A DNA stretch of 64,000 nt, from NCBI GenBank assembly GCA_035517775.1, contig DATIYF010000102.1, positions 1 through 64,000 on the forward strand, given 5' to 3'. The position numbers were made by a program, and so were the translations under genes. The stretch's first letter is position 1, and each line of letters starts with the position of its first letter. Shown here piece by piece: positions 40,070 through 49,408 of this stretch. The DNA is from DATIYF01 sp035517775 (lineage in GTDB: Bacteria; Acidobacteriota; Terriglobia; Terriglobales; Acidobacteriaceae). The notes under the pieces are model-generated. The model searched no databases. It saw only the letters and a program-made list of their open reading frames with translations, and was not told the origin of the DNA.

Positions 40070-42826
40070 TCAGAGCTCGAGCACGGCCCGGACCGATTCC
40101 GAGAGGTCGCGCGGCTGGAAGACGAAGCCTAGTTTGCGGAGAATGGCCTGCATGGCGACGTTATCTTGCAGCATTTCACCGCGCACCCTTTGCAGTTTTT
40201 CTTCCCGCGCAACTTGCACCAGCCGGCGCAGCAGTTCCAACCCCAGGCCCTTGCCTTGGCAGCGGTCGCACACCAGGATCGCAACCTCAGCCTCGTTTTT
40301 TTCGTGCTGGCGGCTCAAGCGGCCGACGCCCAGAATTTCATGTTCCCCGGTTTGCGGATTTTCGCGGTCGGCCACCAACGCCATCTCCCGGTCATAGTCG
40401 CCAAAGCAGGTGCGGGCCAGGCGCTCATGCGCGGTGCGCGCGCCCAGGCTCAGGGAATAGAAATAACGCAAGTAAACCGTCCGGTCGGAAAGCTTGTGAT
40501 GAAAATCCACCATCAGCGGTTCGTCTTCCGGGCGAATGGGGCGAATCATGATCTGGCTGCTGTCGCGCAGGGTGAACGGCCATACATATTGCGTGGGGTA
40601 TGGCCGGATGGCGGGCTTGGGCAGCTGCTCCGGCTTGAGTGAAGGGTCGAGCAAGACCACTCGCGCATCCAGGGCCAGGAGGCGATCGGGTGAGGCCAGC
40701 AAAGGGTTGATGTCAATTTCGGAAATCCACGGCTGCTCCACCACCAACTGGCTGAAGCGCACCAGCAGGCTTTCCAGCGCGGCCAGATTTACCGGCTTTC
40801 TTCCGCGAACTCCCTTCAGCGCTTTGAAGATCTGGGTCTGCTCCATGAGGCGCTGCGCCAGGGTGGTATTCAGTGGCGGCAGGGCCAGCGCCCGGTCGCG
40901 ATAGACCTCGACCAGCTGGCCACCGGAGCCGAACAAGACAACCGGGCCAAATTGCGGGTCCACGCTGGCGCCCAGAATCAATTCGTAGCCATCCATTTTG
41001 ACCATGGGCTGCACGGTGACTCCGGAGAAGTGCTCGGGCCCGGCTTTTTCGGTGACCGATTTCTTGATCGCCTGGTAAGCGGAGCGCACCGCCGCTTCCT
41101 CGGCCAGATTCAGCTTCACGCCGCCAACATCGGTCTTGTGGGTGATGGTTTCGGAAAAGATCTTCAGCACCACGGGATAGCCGATGCGCGCGGCCCGTTT
41201 CACCGCGTCGTCTTCACTGCGCGCAATCTGCGTTTCAACCGTGGGCACGCCATACACCGAGAGCAACTGCTTCGATTCGAACTCGTTCAGCAAAACCCGG
41301 CCCCGGTTACGGGCGTCCTGAATGATGGCTGTGGCCTGGCCGCGGGCCGCAAGGTTGAATTCCGGAGTGCTGGTCAGCACCGGGGTTTCGTACAGGGCGC
41401 GCAGGTTGTACTGGTAGCGCCACATATAGGTGAAGGCGCGGGCGGCGGTGTCGGGATAGGGAAAGGTGGGAATGCCGGCGGCATTCAAAGCTGCTTCGCC
41501 GGCGGCGATGCTCGTGCCTCCCATCCAGCTGGCCAGCAGCGGCTTGCCCAAACCTTTGGCATACGGCTTCAGGCCTTCTGCGACCGCGGTCGGATCGGTC
41601 ATGCCCTGCGGTGTCAGCACCACCAGCAGCCCATCGCTGTTAGGATCTTTGGCGGCAATTTCAATCGCGCTTGCATAGCGTTGCGGATCCGCATCCCCCA
41701 AAATGTCAATCGGATTGTTGTGGCTCCAATGTGGCGGCAGAATGCCGTTGAGCGCTTCCACCGTCTGCTCCGAAAGGCTTGCCAGCGCTCCTCCATTGGC
41801 CACCAGCGAATCCGTAGCCAGCACGCCGGGACCGCCGGCATTGGTCAGAATGGTGAGCCGCGGCCCTTTTGGCCGCGGCTGTTTTCCCAGAACCTCCGCC
41901 GTGTAAAACAGATCGGCGATGCTGTGTACGCGCAGCACGCCCGAGCGGCGAAAGGCCGCATCCAGCACTTCATCGCTGCCCGTCAGCGCCCCGGTATGGG
42001 AGGCCGCGGCGCGCGAAGCAGCTTCCGAGCGGCCCGCTTTGATTACGATAATGGGCTTGCTCAACGCCACTTCGCGCGCGGCAGAAAGAAAAGAGCGTGC
42101 GTCGCCCACCGATTCCATGTAAAGCAGAATGCTCTTGGTGTGCGGGTCATCGCCGAAGTAATAGATCAAATCGCCCCAGCCAACATCCAGCATCGAGCCG
42201 GTAGAAACAACTGCGCTGAAGCCGACCTGCTCACGCGCGCTCCAGTCGAGCACGGCGGTGATGAGGGCGCCGCTTTGCCCCAAAAAAGCGACATTACCCG
42301 GCCGCGCCAAATCTTTCGCGAAGGTGGCGTTCAAGCCGACCACGGGATTCATCACGCCCAGGCAGTTGGGGCCGATCAGGCGCATGGAGCCGCGGCGCAA
42401 TTGCTCCTGCACCTGTTTTTCCAGTGCCGCGCCCTGCTCGCCATGCTCCTTGAATCCAGCAGAAATCACCACCGCCGATCTCACCCCGGCCTCCATGCAC
42501 TCACCAATCAAGCCGGGCACGGTCGCCGCCGGCGTGCACACCACCGCCAGATCCACCTTCTTTGGAATCGCGCTGATGCTCTTGTACGCCTTGACCCCCA
42601 GAATCTCGGAGTGCTTGGGGTTGACGGCATACACCGTGGCCTGGAGTGGGCTATGCGCCAGGTTCAGCAGTACCGTACGGCCGACGGTACCTTCGCGGTC
42701 GGTGGCCCCGATCACAGCCACCGAGCGGGGGCTGAATAGCGAGTCCAGGCTGCTGCGAGAGCCGGCGCCGGGCAGCGCCGAATCTTGTGGCGGCAGGGGT
42801 ACGGCCTCCGGCTTAGCTAAAGACAT
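40070..42826 (-). CDS. NDP-forming acyl-CoA synthetase fused to GNAT acetyltransferase (Pat/PatZ-like)
   Basis: A 918-residue protein. Domains in order: CoA-binding (SVAVIGATDREGTVGR), succinyl-CoA-synthetase-like ligase with LIGPNCLGVMNP, an intact histidine loop AASHTGALTGSDE (H277), ATP-grasp domain (about 480-700), and a C-terminal GNAT domain with RCQGKGLGLELLRRL as acetyl-CoA site. In E. coli the corresponding protein PatZ is a lysine acetyltransferase with a degenerate ligase part; here the phospho-accepting His is present, so acetyl-CoA synthetase (ADP-forming) activity remains possible. GGGGAAGAGGA precedes the ATG. Next to pyruvate:ferredoxin oxidoreductase it could make ATP from acetyl-CoA or adjust enzymes by acetylation. 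Confidence 0.87.
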   Translation of the reverse strand: MSLAKPEAVPLPPQDSALPGAGSRSSLDSLFSPRSVAVIGATDREGTVGRTVLLNLAHSPLQATVYAVNPKHSEILGVKAYKSISAIPKKVDLAVVCTPAATVPGLIGECMEAGVRSAVVISAGFKEHGEQGAALEKQVQEQLRRGSMRLIGPNCLGVMNPVVGLNATFAKDLARPGNVAFLGQSGALITAVLDWSAREQVGFSAVVSTGSMLDVGWGDLIYYFGDDPHTKSILLYMESVGDARSFLSAAREVALSKPIIVIKAGRSEAASRAAASHTGALTGSDEVLDAAFRRSGVLRVHSIADLFYTAEVLGKQPRPKGPRLTILTNAGGPGVLATDSLVANGGALASLSEQTVEALNGILPPHWSHNNPIDILGDADPQRYASAIEIAAKDPNSDGLLVVLTPQGMTDPTAVAEGLKPYAKGLGKPLLASWMGGTSIAAGEAALNAAGIPTFPYPDTAARAFTYMWRYQYNLRALYETPVLTSTPEFNLAARGQATAIIQDARNRGRVLLNEFESKQLLSVYGVPTVETQIARSEDDAVKRAARIGYPVVLKIFSETITHKTDVGGVKLNLAEEAAVRSAYQAIKKSVTEKAGPEHFSGVTVQPMVKMDGYELILGASVDPQFGPVVLFGSGGQLVEVYRDRALALPPLNTTLAQRLMEQTQIFKALKGVRGRKPVNLAALESLLVRFSQLVVEQPWISEIDINPLLASPDRLLALDARVVLLDPSLKPEQLPKPAIRPYPTQYVWPFTLRDSSQIMIRPIRPEDEPLMVDFHHKLSDRTVYLRYFYSLSLGARTAHERLARTCFGDYDREMALVADRENPQTGEHEILGVGRLSRQHEKNEAEVAILVCDRCQGKGLGLELLRRLVQVAREEKLQRVRGEMLQDNVAMQAILRKLGFVFQPRDLSESVRAVLEL

Positions 42827-42854
42827 TCCTCTTCCCCTCGGGCCTCGCCGATTC

Positions 42855-43310
42855 TTATGCTACCGGCTGACCCTTACCCACTTCGACCCGCAATTGAAAG
42901 ATCGGCGGGCTCGCCAGCGCGCGTGAGACCAGGCACAGCGACTCGGCTTTTTCCAGCACGGTCGTGGCCTGCTCCCGCGCGTCTTCGTTCGGAACCCTCA
43001 CGCGCGCGCAGAGGCTGATGCCCCCGAACTTATATCCTGAATCGGCTTTTTCCGTCGTACCTTCAGCCTCCACTTCCAGATCCAGGTACTCCAGCTTGGC
43101 ATACGCGGCCAGCCGATGGAAGGTGGTAGTAAAGCAACTGGCCAGGGCGCTGAGCAGCAGGTCCTCGGGCGTCCATCTCCCCTCCAGGCCGCCGAACTCG
43201 GCTGGGGCGGTAAAGTGAATTGCGGTAGGCGCGGAACTGGATTGCGTCAGCCCGGTCTGGCCTGACGTCCACCATGCCAGGGCGCGGTGATGGTATTGTT
43301 CGCCCATCAT
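42855..43310 (-). CDS. OsmC family peroxiredoxin-like protein
   Basis: A 151-residue OsmC/Ohr-fold protein. The two conserved cysteines are present, one in LLSALASCFTTTFH and one in EKAESLCLVSRAL, as needed for thiol-dependent peroxide reduction. The opening MMGEQYHHRALAWW follows GAGGAG, and a longer reading upstream is not supported. The family reduces organic hydroperoxides or protects against osmotic and oxidative stress. It sits 28 bases upstream of the Pat-like gene and 56 bases downstream of the TonB gene, all on the same strand, so peroxide defence may be transcribed with anaerobic-metabolism genes. Confidence 0.9.
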   Translation of the reverse strand: MMGEQYHHRALAWWTSGQTGLTQSSSAPTAIHFTAPAEFGGLEGRWTPEDLLLSALASCFTTTFHRLAAYAKLEYLDLEVEAEGTTEKADSGYKFGGISLCARVRVPNEDAREQATTVLEKAESLCLVSRALASPPIFQLRVEVGKGQPVA

Positions 43311-43366
43311 AGTCAAAAGCTCCTCGTTTATTTTGAAATTTGAAACAACTATCCCCGGACTAATCC

Positions 43367-44209
43367 TCACGACAAGGTAAAGGTCACAATGATTTCCGTT
43401 TCCACTTCCACCGGCTGCCCGTTGAGCAGATATGGCCGATAACGCCATTGCTTGACCGCCTCAATGGCCGCCGGCACCAGCATGGGATGGCCCCGCACCA
43501 CCTGCAAATTCTCGATCGCTCCTTCTTTGGAAATGATGGCCGAGAGCAGCACCTGGCCCTGAATGCGCGCCTGGCGGGCCAGTGTCGGGTAAATGGGCTC
43601 AATCTTGTGGACCAGGAGCCCGGCGGTCACGCCCTGCGAGATGCGGATACGCTGCGGCGTGGGCTTAACCAGCTTGGGCACGTTCAGATGGGAGGTCGAG
43701 CTGATGATTCCGCCAATCACTCCCCCCAACTGTCCACCCGGCACTCCGCCCGGAACTCCTCCGACCACGCCCTCACCTGTGGTCAACGGGGGCGGCGCCG
43801 CTTCTTCCTTGATCATCTGCACCTTCGAAGGGATTCGCGCCGGCGTTCTCAATTCCCCATTCATGATGTCGCTCTGCATCTGGCGCACGATCTTCACCGG
43901 GGCCGCGGCTGGCGGCGGAGGCGGCGGCGGTGGTGGCGGCGCCACCAGAAAAGTCAGCAATTGCTGCCGCGGCAGTTCCGAGGTAAACATCAGAGGAACG
44001 ATCAGGGCAACTGCCACCAGCACTGCCTGAAAAGAGAACGAAACTGCAGTCGAGAAGCTCCGGCGGCGGCGCTGCATGCCGCCCCCTTCCAGCAAACAGT
44101 CTGAAAACAATGGCTTCCATTCCATTGCCGGCTTGTGCACCAGGGCCGGCTGCCTGGCAGTCTCCGCCTGCCCCACTTCGGATTCTGGTGATTGAATTGC
44201 CGCGCCCAT
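43367..44209 (-). CDS. tonB: Energy transducer TonB
   Basis: A 280-residue TonB-type protein. It has a cytoplasmic N-terminus of about 55 residues, one membrane helix (FSFQAVLVAVALIVPLMF), a run of ten prolines soon after, a Gly/Val/Pro repeat (GGVPGGVPGGQLGG), and a C-terminal TonB domain from about 205: PTLARQARIQGQVLLSAII, then VKQWRYRPYLLNG. Strong AAGGAGG precedes the start. TonB gives outer-membrane receptors energy from the proton gradient. It is divergent from the Crp/Fnr regulator gene, and the gap between them holds a near-perfect Crp/Fnr box that could affect both. Confidence 0.92.
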   Translation of the reverse strand: MGAAIQSPESEVGQAETARQPALVHKPAMEWKPLFSDCLLEGGGMQRRRRSFSTAVSFSFQAVLVAVALIVPLMFTSELPRQQLLTFLVAPPPPPPPPPPAAAPVKIVRQMQSDIMNGELRTPARIPSKVQMIKEEAAPPPLTTGEGVVGGVPGGVPGGQLGGVIGGIISSTSHLNVPKLVKPTPQRIRISQGVTAGLLVHKIEPIYPTLARQARIQGQVLLSAIISKEGAIENLQVVRGHPMLVPAAIEAVKQWRYRPYLLNGQPVEVETEIIVTFTLS

Positions 44210-44328
44210 AAGAGCCTCCTTGTCATCCCCTGGCTGCCTGCTCCCTCATCCGGCAGCTCCGTGCTTCTCCTTAGCTTGCATTTTCTGCGTCGCCGGGCCG
44301 GGCTACGGTGCCGCGCGTCACGGCTTTT

Positions 44329-44344
44329 CGTGATACTGATCACA
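44329..44344. promoter_or_regulatory. Crp/Fnr-type box CGTGA-TACTGA-TCACA before the regulator gene
   Basis: Nine of ten conserved positions match TGTGA-N6-TCACA. It lies 51 bases before the Crp/Fnr start and upstream of the divergent tonB. A TACAAT (44358-44363) could be the -10 of the regulator gene; the box would then cover its -35 region, suiting autoregulation. Confidence 0.5.
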
Positions 44345-44394
44345 CCGCAGAAAGTGCTACAATTCCGCAGGTGGAATAGCAAAGGGGGGCCGTG

Positions 44395-45108
44395 ATGCGC
44401 GCTCCTTACGGTCTCAATATCATTGATAACTGCCTGACCTGCCCGGTGCGGGAAGAACATCTTTTTTGCAATCTGCACCTGCCGGCGCTGCAGAAATTAA
44501 ACGAAATCAAATCCACGGCGGTCTATCCCAAGTCCGCCATGCTGTTCATTGAGGGACAGTTGCCGCGCGGGGTTTTTGTGCTGTGCGCGGGCAAAGTCAA
44601 GCTCTCCACGTCTTCCCGCGAAGGTAAGACCATCATTACCAAGATTTCCGAGCCCGGAGATGTGCTGGGGCTGAACGCCACCATCTCTAACCGGCCTTAT
44701 GAAGTCACTGCTGAAATGATCGAGCCGGGGCAGGCCAACTTCATCGCCCGTGACGCTCTTTTGCACTTCCTGCGCGAGCATGGCGACGTCGCCGTGCGAG
44801 TGGCGGAACTGCTCAGCCGCAACTACTACACCGCTTACGAGGAAATTCGCACCCTGGGCCTGGCGACCTCACCCTCCGAAAAATTCGCCAAGCTGCTGCT
44901 CAGCTGGTCGTCGGAGACTAAAACAGGCGACGGGTCGCACGTGAAATTGACTCTTACCCACGAAGAGATCGCGGAAATGATTGGCACGTCGCGCGAAACT
45001 GTCAGCCGGCTTTTTTCCGAATTCAAGAAGAAGCAGTTCCTGCAGTTGAAGGGTTCCACCCTGGTCATCCGCAACAAGGCCGCGCTGGAAAGAATGCTGA
45101 ACTCCTGA
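44395..45108 (+). CDS. Crp/Fnr family transcriptional regulator with N-terminal cysteine cluster
   Basis: A 237-residue regulator with cyclic-nucleotide-binding-like domain and a C-terminal winged helix. The HTH reads THEEIAEMIGTSRETVSRLF; RETVSR puts Arg-Glu and Arg at the positions that read TGTGA in E. coli CRP. The N-terminus has C-x2-C-x8-C (NCLTCPVREEHLFC) and a further Cys in FVLCAGK, an arrangement reminiscent of FNR cysteines and so perhaps an iron-sulfur oxygen sensor, though spacing differs. AAAGGGGGG precedes the ATG; a GTG one codon earlier is possible. Four matching boxes lie near this gene, nifJ and the cytochrome/radical SAM promoters. Likely the local regulator of the redox block. 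Confidence 0.9.
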   Translation: MRAPYGLNIIDNCLTCPVREEHLFCNLHLPALQKLNEIKSTAVYPKSAMLFIEGQLPRGVFVLCAGKVKLSTSSREGKTIITKISEPGDVLGLNATISNRPYEVTAEMIEPGQANFIARDALLHFLREHGDVAVRVAELLSRNYYTAYEEIRTLGLATSPSEKFAKLLLSWSSETKTGDGSHVKLTLTHEEIAEMIGTSRETVSRLFSEFKKKQFLQLKGSTLVIRNKAALERMLNS

Positions 45109-45173
45109 GCCTGCCGGCTTCGTGTGCGGCGCGCCCAGAACCCTCTTGAGCTCCTGCCTGAATTTGCCGCGGC

Positions 45174-46700
45174 CTATGGGCTCGCCCCACCGCTGTGGCA
45201 GTCGCTGCAATTCACCTGCGTCAGGTCGCCGATATCCACCGGATGCTGGAAGGTGCGCGGCTCGGTGGTCATTAAGGCCACTTTGCCTTCTTCCTGGTTC
45301 AGCACCGTGTGGCAGGTGTCGCAGCCTTTGGGAACGACCTTGCCTTCGGCGCTTACGTGCTGGCCGTCATGGCAGCGGAAACATCCCACGAAGTAGTAGT
45401 GCCCCAGATTGTTGGGATGCGTCTGCCAGTTGACCTTCATCTCGGGAAAGGTTGTGCGTTGAAAGATGGCTTGCACTTCCTTGATGGAATCGTCGATTTC
45501 CAGTTGCTTGCTCTTGGCCAGCGCGGGGTACTTGCTCTCGTAGAAGTCTTCCAGCGATTTCGCGATCCCCTGTAAGGCCTCCGGGGTCGTTGCGTACTTC
45601 CCAGTCAGGGCAGCGACCGCCTGCTGCTTCAGGTAAGGCAGCGAGGCGTCCAGGCGGTGGGCCGCCAGGGAATCGTCCACCGCACGGTCCGGGGCGGTGT
45701 AGATGTGAGTAGGCCGGTTGTGGCAGTCCACGCAATCCATGCGCCGCTTGGGCGCCGCCGCAATCTGCTCCTTTGTCATTTTAGCGTCTTTGGAGTAGTA
45801 CTCGGTCACCCGGCCCTGCCGGTCCTCCACCCGCACGTAGGGGATGACCTGGCGCTCCTCGTCCGCGGCCACGTAGGTGATCTTATTGGCGATGTTCATG
45901 TGCCAGTGAATGCCTTCGGGCGCGCCGGTGGCGGGATTGCCACCCCCGGTCTTGATCAGCAGCGTTATCTCCCGAGGCGTGTTGTTCTCGTCGCTGGCGT
46001 AGTGGGTAAATACTTTGAGTTGCGCCCCGTAGAATTTTTCCGGCCAGTGGCAGGCCTCGCAGGTTTCCTGCGCGGGGCGCAGATCGTGCACCGGGGTGGG
46101 AATCGGACGGGGGTAGGTGTCGAAAATCGTGTTCACCACCTGCCGCGCGCCCGAGAGTTTCGATTTCACGTACCAGGTGGCCCCCGCCCCCACATGGCAC
46201 TCCACGCAGGCCACGCGCGCGTGCGGCGAGTAGCTGTAGGCGGTGAATTCCGGATGCATTACCGTGTGGCAGGTCTGGCCGCAGAAGCGCACCGAATCGG
46301 TGAATTCGTAGGCCTTGTAGCTGCCGGCGGCGCTCAGCATGAAGAACGCCAGCAGGAAGCTGCCGAAAAAAATCACGCCGCTGCGCTGCCCGGGATCGTT
46401 GAGGTCAATCCGTGGGTAGCGTGGAGCTTCCTCGGCCCCAGACGCCAGTTTGCGGCGGCGGTCCCAGACCACCCCCACGGCGATCAGCAGAAGACTGAAG
46501 ATCAGAAAGCCGGGCGCCACCATGTAGGCCAGAATGCCGATGTAGGGGCTGGCTTTGGTGGAGATGAAATCCACCAGAGAGAAGAAAAATATGTTCGCCA
46601 GGCTCACCAGCGCCAGCGCGACGCCCGCCAGGCTGATGGGGTTTTGCAGGAGGCGCCGCAGGCGCCGCCCCGCGGGAGCAGAGGGTGATTCAGTACTCAT
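45174..46700 (-). CDS. NapC/NirT-like membrane-anchored seven-haem cytochrome c
   Basis: A 508-residue protein with three hydrophobic segments near the N-terminus (about 22-45, 52-75, 110-127) and a periplasmic body. Seven CxxCH motifs are present: CGQTCH, CVECH, CEACH, CVDCH, CFRCH, CDTCH and CSDCH. The first pair with GSYKAYEFTDSVRFCGQTCH resembles the start of NapC/NirT quinol dehydrogenases; extra haems follow. It would take electrons from the quinol pool and pass them to periplasmic acceptors. The start overlaps the stop of the upstream eleven-haem cytochrome gene by four bases (ATGA), so the two are translated together. Confidence 0.9.
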   Translation of the reverse strand: MSTESPSAPAGRRLRRLLQNPISLAGVALALVSLANIFFFSLVDFISTKASPYIGILAYMVAPGFLIFSLLLIAVGVVWDRRRKLASGAEEAPRYPRIDLNDPGQRSGVIFFGSFLLAFFMLSAAGSYKAYEFTDSVRFCGQTCHTVMHPEFTAYSYSPHARVACVECHVGAGATWYVKSKLSGARQVVNTIFDTYPRPIPTPVHDLRPAQETCEACHWPEKFYGAQLKVFTHYASDENNTPREITLLIKTGGGNPATGAPEGIHWHMNIANKITYVAADEERQVIPYVRVEDRQGRVTEYYSKDAKMTKEQIAAAPKRRMDCVDCHNRPTHIYTAPDRAVDDSLAAHRLDASLPYLKQQAVAALTGKYATTPEALQGIAKSLEDFYESKYPALAKSKQLEIDDSIKEVQAIFQRTTFPEMKVNWQTHPNNLGHYYFVGCFRCHDGQHVSAEGKVVPKGCDTCHTVLNQEEGKVALMTTEPRTFQHPVDIGDLTQVNCSDCHSGGASP

Positions 46701-48832
46701 GGTTCCGGCTTCTCCTTCTCCGGTTTTTGCAGGTGTTCCTCGGCTTGCGTCTTCGCCTCAGTGCCGGTTTGCACCGCGCCTTCCGGTCCTGCAGCGGTGT
46801 TTGCTGGATCTTCTCCCGGCTCAGCCCTCATAGCCGCTTCCAGCGTCGCCGCATCCAGGCCATGTTCCTCGTGGTAGAGCTCGACCGGCATGCGGCCGTT
46901 CCACCAGGCCCAGTTCATGGGATAGACATCCGGATCGAAAAAGACCTGGTAGAAATGCCAGACCACGATGGCCAGCGTCGCCAGCACTGCCTCGTAGTAA
47001 TGCACGGCCGTGGCCGCATCCAGCCACCAGCGCGGCAGATGGTTGCCCACTGCCACCTTCGCCCACAGCATCAGGCCGGTGGTGGCCATCACGATCACGC
47101 CCCACACCAGGGCCCAGTACTCGGCCTTCTCCGCGTAGTTGAAGCGGCCGAACTCTGGCTTCTGCGCGCGCAGGCCGAGATAGTAGAGCAGGTTGTGCCA
47201 GCAACCGGTCACGTCCTGCAGGGTTGGCAGAATGTCGCGGAAGGAGCGCCGCCCTTCGCGGCTGTAGCCGAGGTAAACAATGTGGTACAAGCTGCTGCCG
47301 ATCAGCACCACCGCCGCTGCCCGGTGGGTAAGGCGGCGCACATGCTCGCCCATGCCCAGCAGGTTGGCGAACCAGGAATCCGGAAACTTCAGGGCGAAGC
47401 CGGTGAGCACCAGCACGATGAAGCTGCTCAGCAGCAGCAGGTGCTGCGTCCTCTGATTCAGGCTCAGGCGGACCACTGTGCGCGGGTGCTCGCGCGCCCG
47501 CATTACCGTCTTGTAGCGCCAGATGATGGCGTTATGCAGCAGCATGCCGCCGATCACCAGCCCGATCAGGCTGAGGTAAAAACGCCGGATCCAGCGCACC
47601 GCGATGCTGCCCATATCGGCGGAGAGCGGGGCATCCACATGCACCTTGGCGGAGACGAACTTTTCTGTCACCCCGGGATGGCACTGGCCGCAGGTCTTCA
47701 CCAGATTGCCAGGATAGATAGTCGAGCGCGGATCGCTCGAAGGCAGAATGTTGTGCACCCCGTGGCAACTGGCGCAATTCGCCACCACCGTCGAGCCTAA
47801 CTCTGAGGCCAGGCCGTGGTAGCTTTCCAGGTACGTGGCAACCCGCCCCCCAGGTACGCCGAACTCGCTCGTCAGGCGCATGCCTTCATGGCAACGCGCG
47901 CAGGTCACCCGCGCCAAATTCTGCGGCGAGACCGAAGAGCTGGGATTGAGATGAGACTTGATGGTGTGAATCCCGTGGCAGTCGGTACACACCGGCGCCT
48001 GCCAGTTGCCGCGCGCCACCGCCTGCCCGTGGATGCTTTGCATGAACTCCTGGTCAATGGCGGTGTGGCACCTTCCGCAGGTGGCCGGCACGTTGAACTT
48101 GAAGATCGAAGACTGCGAATCAGCCGCCGACAAGATCGCATGCACGCCGTGACAGTCGGTGCAGACCGCAGCCTTTTCTGAACCGGCCGCGACCGCCCGG
48201 CCATGCACGCTCTCCTGATAGGAGAAAAACGGCTGCGTGCTGTTGCCGCTCGCCTGCATCACGAATTTCTGCCCGTGGCAGGAGCCGCAGGTGGCTGGAA
48301 TGTTGAGGTGGCTTACCCGTGATTGGGGATCGCTTACCGCCAGCAGTTCATGTGGGCTGCCGTGGCAATCTGTGCAAGTGGCGGCGCGCAGGTCTCCTTT
48401 GGCGCGCGCCCTGGCGTGCACGCTGCGCTCGTAGTCGGCCTGTTCCTGCGCATGGCAACTGGAGCAGTTCACCTGGGCGGGCATGTGCTCATGCGGAGCG
48501 CTCTTGATGTCGCTGTGGCAATCCACGCAGGTAAACATGCCGCCGTGGAGAGAGTTCTTGAACTTCTCTGGGTTGACATAGAGGCTGGCGGTCTTACCGT
48601 TCACTTCCGTCGTCAAACCGGGATCGCCGTGGCAGGCGAGGCAGTCTTCGTTGCTCGGCCTTGGCGCCGGCTTTTGCGCAGCCCACAACAGCGCGGGCCA
48701 GAGCATCGCGGCCAGCAGCAGGCAGACTGCTGCCACCAGCGAGCGCCACCTTTCCCGGCTCTCGCTTTCACGCGAGGCGCGGCTCGATTGTAAGCTCCCA
48801 GAACCCTGGGCTTTCCCTTCGTTCCTGCTCAT
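46697..48832 (-). CDS. Eleven-haem cytochrome c fused to a cytochrome b-type membrane domain
   Basis: A 711-residue protein. After a long basic N-terminus and a signal helix (SLVAAVCLLLAAMLWPALLW) comes a periplasmic part with eleven CxxCH motifs: CLACH, CVDCH, CSSCH, CTDCH, CGSCH, CTDCH, CGRCH, CTDCH, CARCH, CASCH and CGQCH. The C-terminal 300 residues form a four-helix cytochrome b561/formate-dehydrogenase-gamma-like domain with membrane histidines in GGMLLHNAIIWRYK, RRLTHRAAAVVLIG and AVHYYEAVLATLAIVVWHFY. The b-type part should exchange electrons with quinone and the haem chain should carry them outward. No clear Shine-Dalgarno precedes the ATG. Confidence 0.88.
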   Translation of the reverse strand: MSRNEGKAQGSGSLQSSRASRESESRERWRSLVAAVCLLLAAMLWPALLWAAQKPAPRPSNEDCLACHGDPGLTTEVNGKTASLYVNPEKFKNSLHGGMFTCVDCHSDIKSAPHEHMPAQVNCSSCHAQEQADYERSVHARARAKGDLRAATCTDCHGSPHELLAVSDPQSRVSHLNIPATCGSCHGQKFVMQASGNSTQPFFSYQESVHGRAVAAGSEKAAVCTDCHGVHAILSAADSQSSIFKFNVPATCGRCHTAIDQEFMQSIHGQAVARGNWQAPVCTDCHGIHTIKSHLNPSSSVSPQNLARVTCARCHEGMRLTSEFGVPGGRVATYLESYHGLASELGSTVVANCASCHGVHNILPSSDPRSTIYPGNLVKTCGQCHPGVTEKFVSAKVHVDAPLSADMGSIAVRWIRRFYLSLIGLVIGGMLLHNAIIWRYKTVMRAREHPRTVVRLSLNQRTQHLLLLSSFIVLVLTGFALKFPDSWFANLLGMGEHVRRLTHRAAAVVLIGSSLYHIVYLGYSREGRRSFRDILPTLQDVTGCWHNLLYYLGLRAQKPEFGRFNYAEKAEYWALVWGVIVMATTGLMLWAKVAVGNHLPRWWLDAATAVHYYEAVLATLAIVVWHFYQVFFDPDVYPMNWAWWNGRMPVELYHEEHGLDAATLEAAMRAEPGEDPANTAAGPEGAVQTGTEAKTQAEEHLQKPEKEKPEP

Positions 48833-49022
48833 GCCGACGCGATCAAAGCTCCCCTCCCCTTCCGGTCAGGCGTACTTTACGCCCTTCCCCCGTCGGAGGC
48901 GTTGACCAACGTGAGCCATCCACCACTCGGAGGCAGACTCCCCTCCGCCCCGGAATATAGCGGCTTTCCCACCCCCCTCAGTCCCCTCAAGAGCAGGGAA
49001 AGCCGCCCCAGTTAACACCCTT

Positions 49023-49355
49023 TTACTTCTTGGCCAGTTCGCGAATATAGGCGACCAGCCCCTTGATTTCCGTCTCCTTCAGGCTTTTCCCATAGCCCGG
49101 CATTTTGTTCTTGCCGTCCGTTGTGATCTGGATCAGCTCGGCATCGCTCTCTTTCTGCACCTCTGGCGAAGAGAAGCTGCGCACCCCCAGTCGCTTCGCC
49201 ATCGGGGTATCGCCTTTGCCGTCGGCGCCGTGGCACATGGCGCACTTGGATTTGTAAGTGGCCCCCGAGTCCTGGGCCGCGAGAGAGGTTCCTCCTGCCA
49301 TCCACACAAGAAGCACTCCTGCCAAAAGCCAGGTCGTCTTTGTCTTGTTTCTCAT
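49023..49355 (-). CDS. Small class I cytochrome c
   Basis: A 110-residue exported cytochrome with a signal peptide (WLLAGVLLVWMAGGTSLAAQ). One haem site, KCAMCHGADGKGD, and a probable axial Met in KNKMPGYGKSL, followed by the final helix IKGLVAYIRELAKK, which is the class I cytochrome c fold. It would shuttle single electrons in the periplasm. It lies 53 bases downstream of the MtrB/PioB-like barrel gene and is followed, after a 190-base gap, by the eleven-haem gene, so it probably belongs to the decaheme-barrel transcript. The reading frame extends upstream but only this start gives a signal peptide. Confidence 0.9.
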   Translation of the reverse strand: MRNKTKTTWLLAGVLLVWMAGGTSLAAQDSGATYKSKCAMCHGADGKGDTPMAKRLGVRSFSSPEVQKESDAELIQITTDGKNKMPGYGKSLKETEIKGLVAYIRELAKK

Positions 49356-49408
49356 GTCTTTCTCCTCAATACCGGATCCCTCCTTCCGGCGAAACCCCGG
49401 CCGGAATT

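Noticed and set aside
43890..43945. GGCGGC-rich simple repeat as a repeat element
   Set aside because: It encodes the polyproline spacer of TonB, so it is explained by coding.
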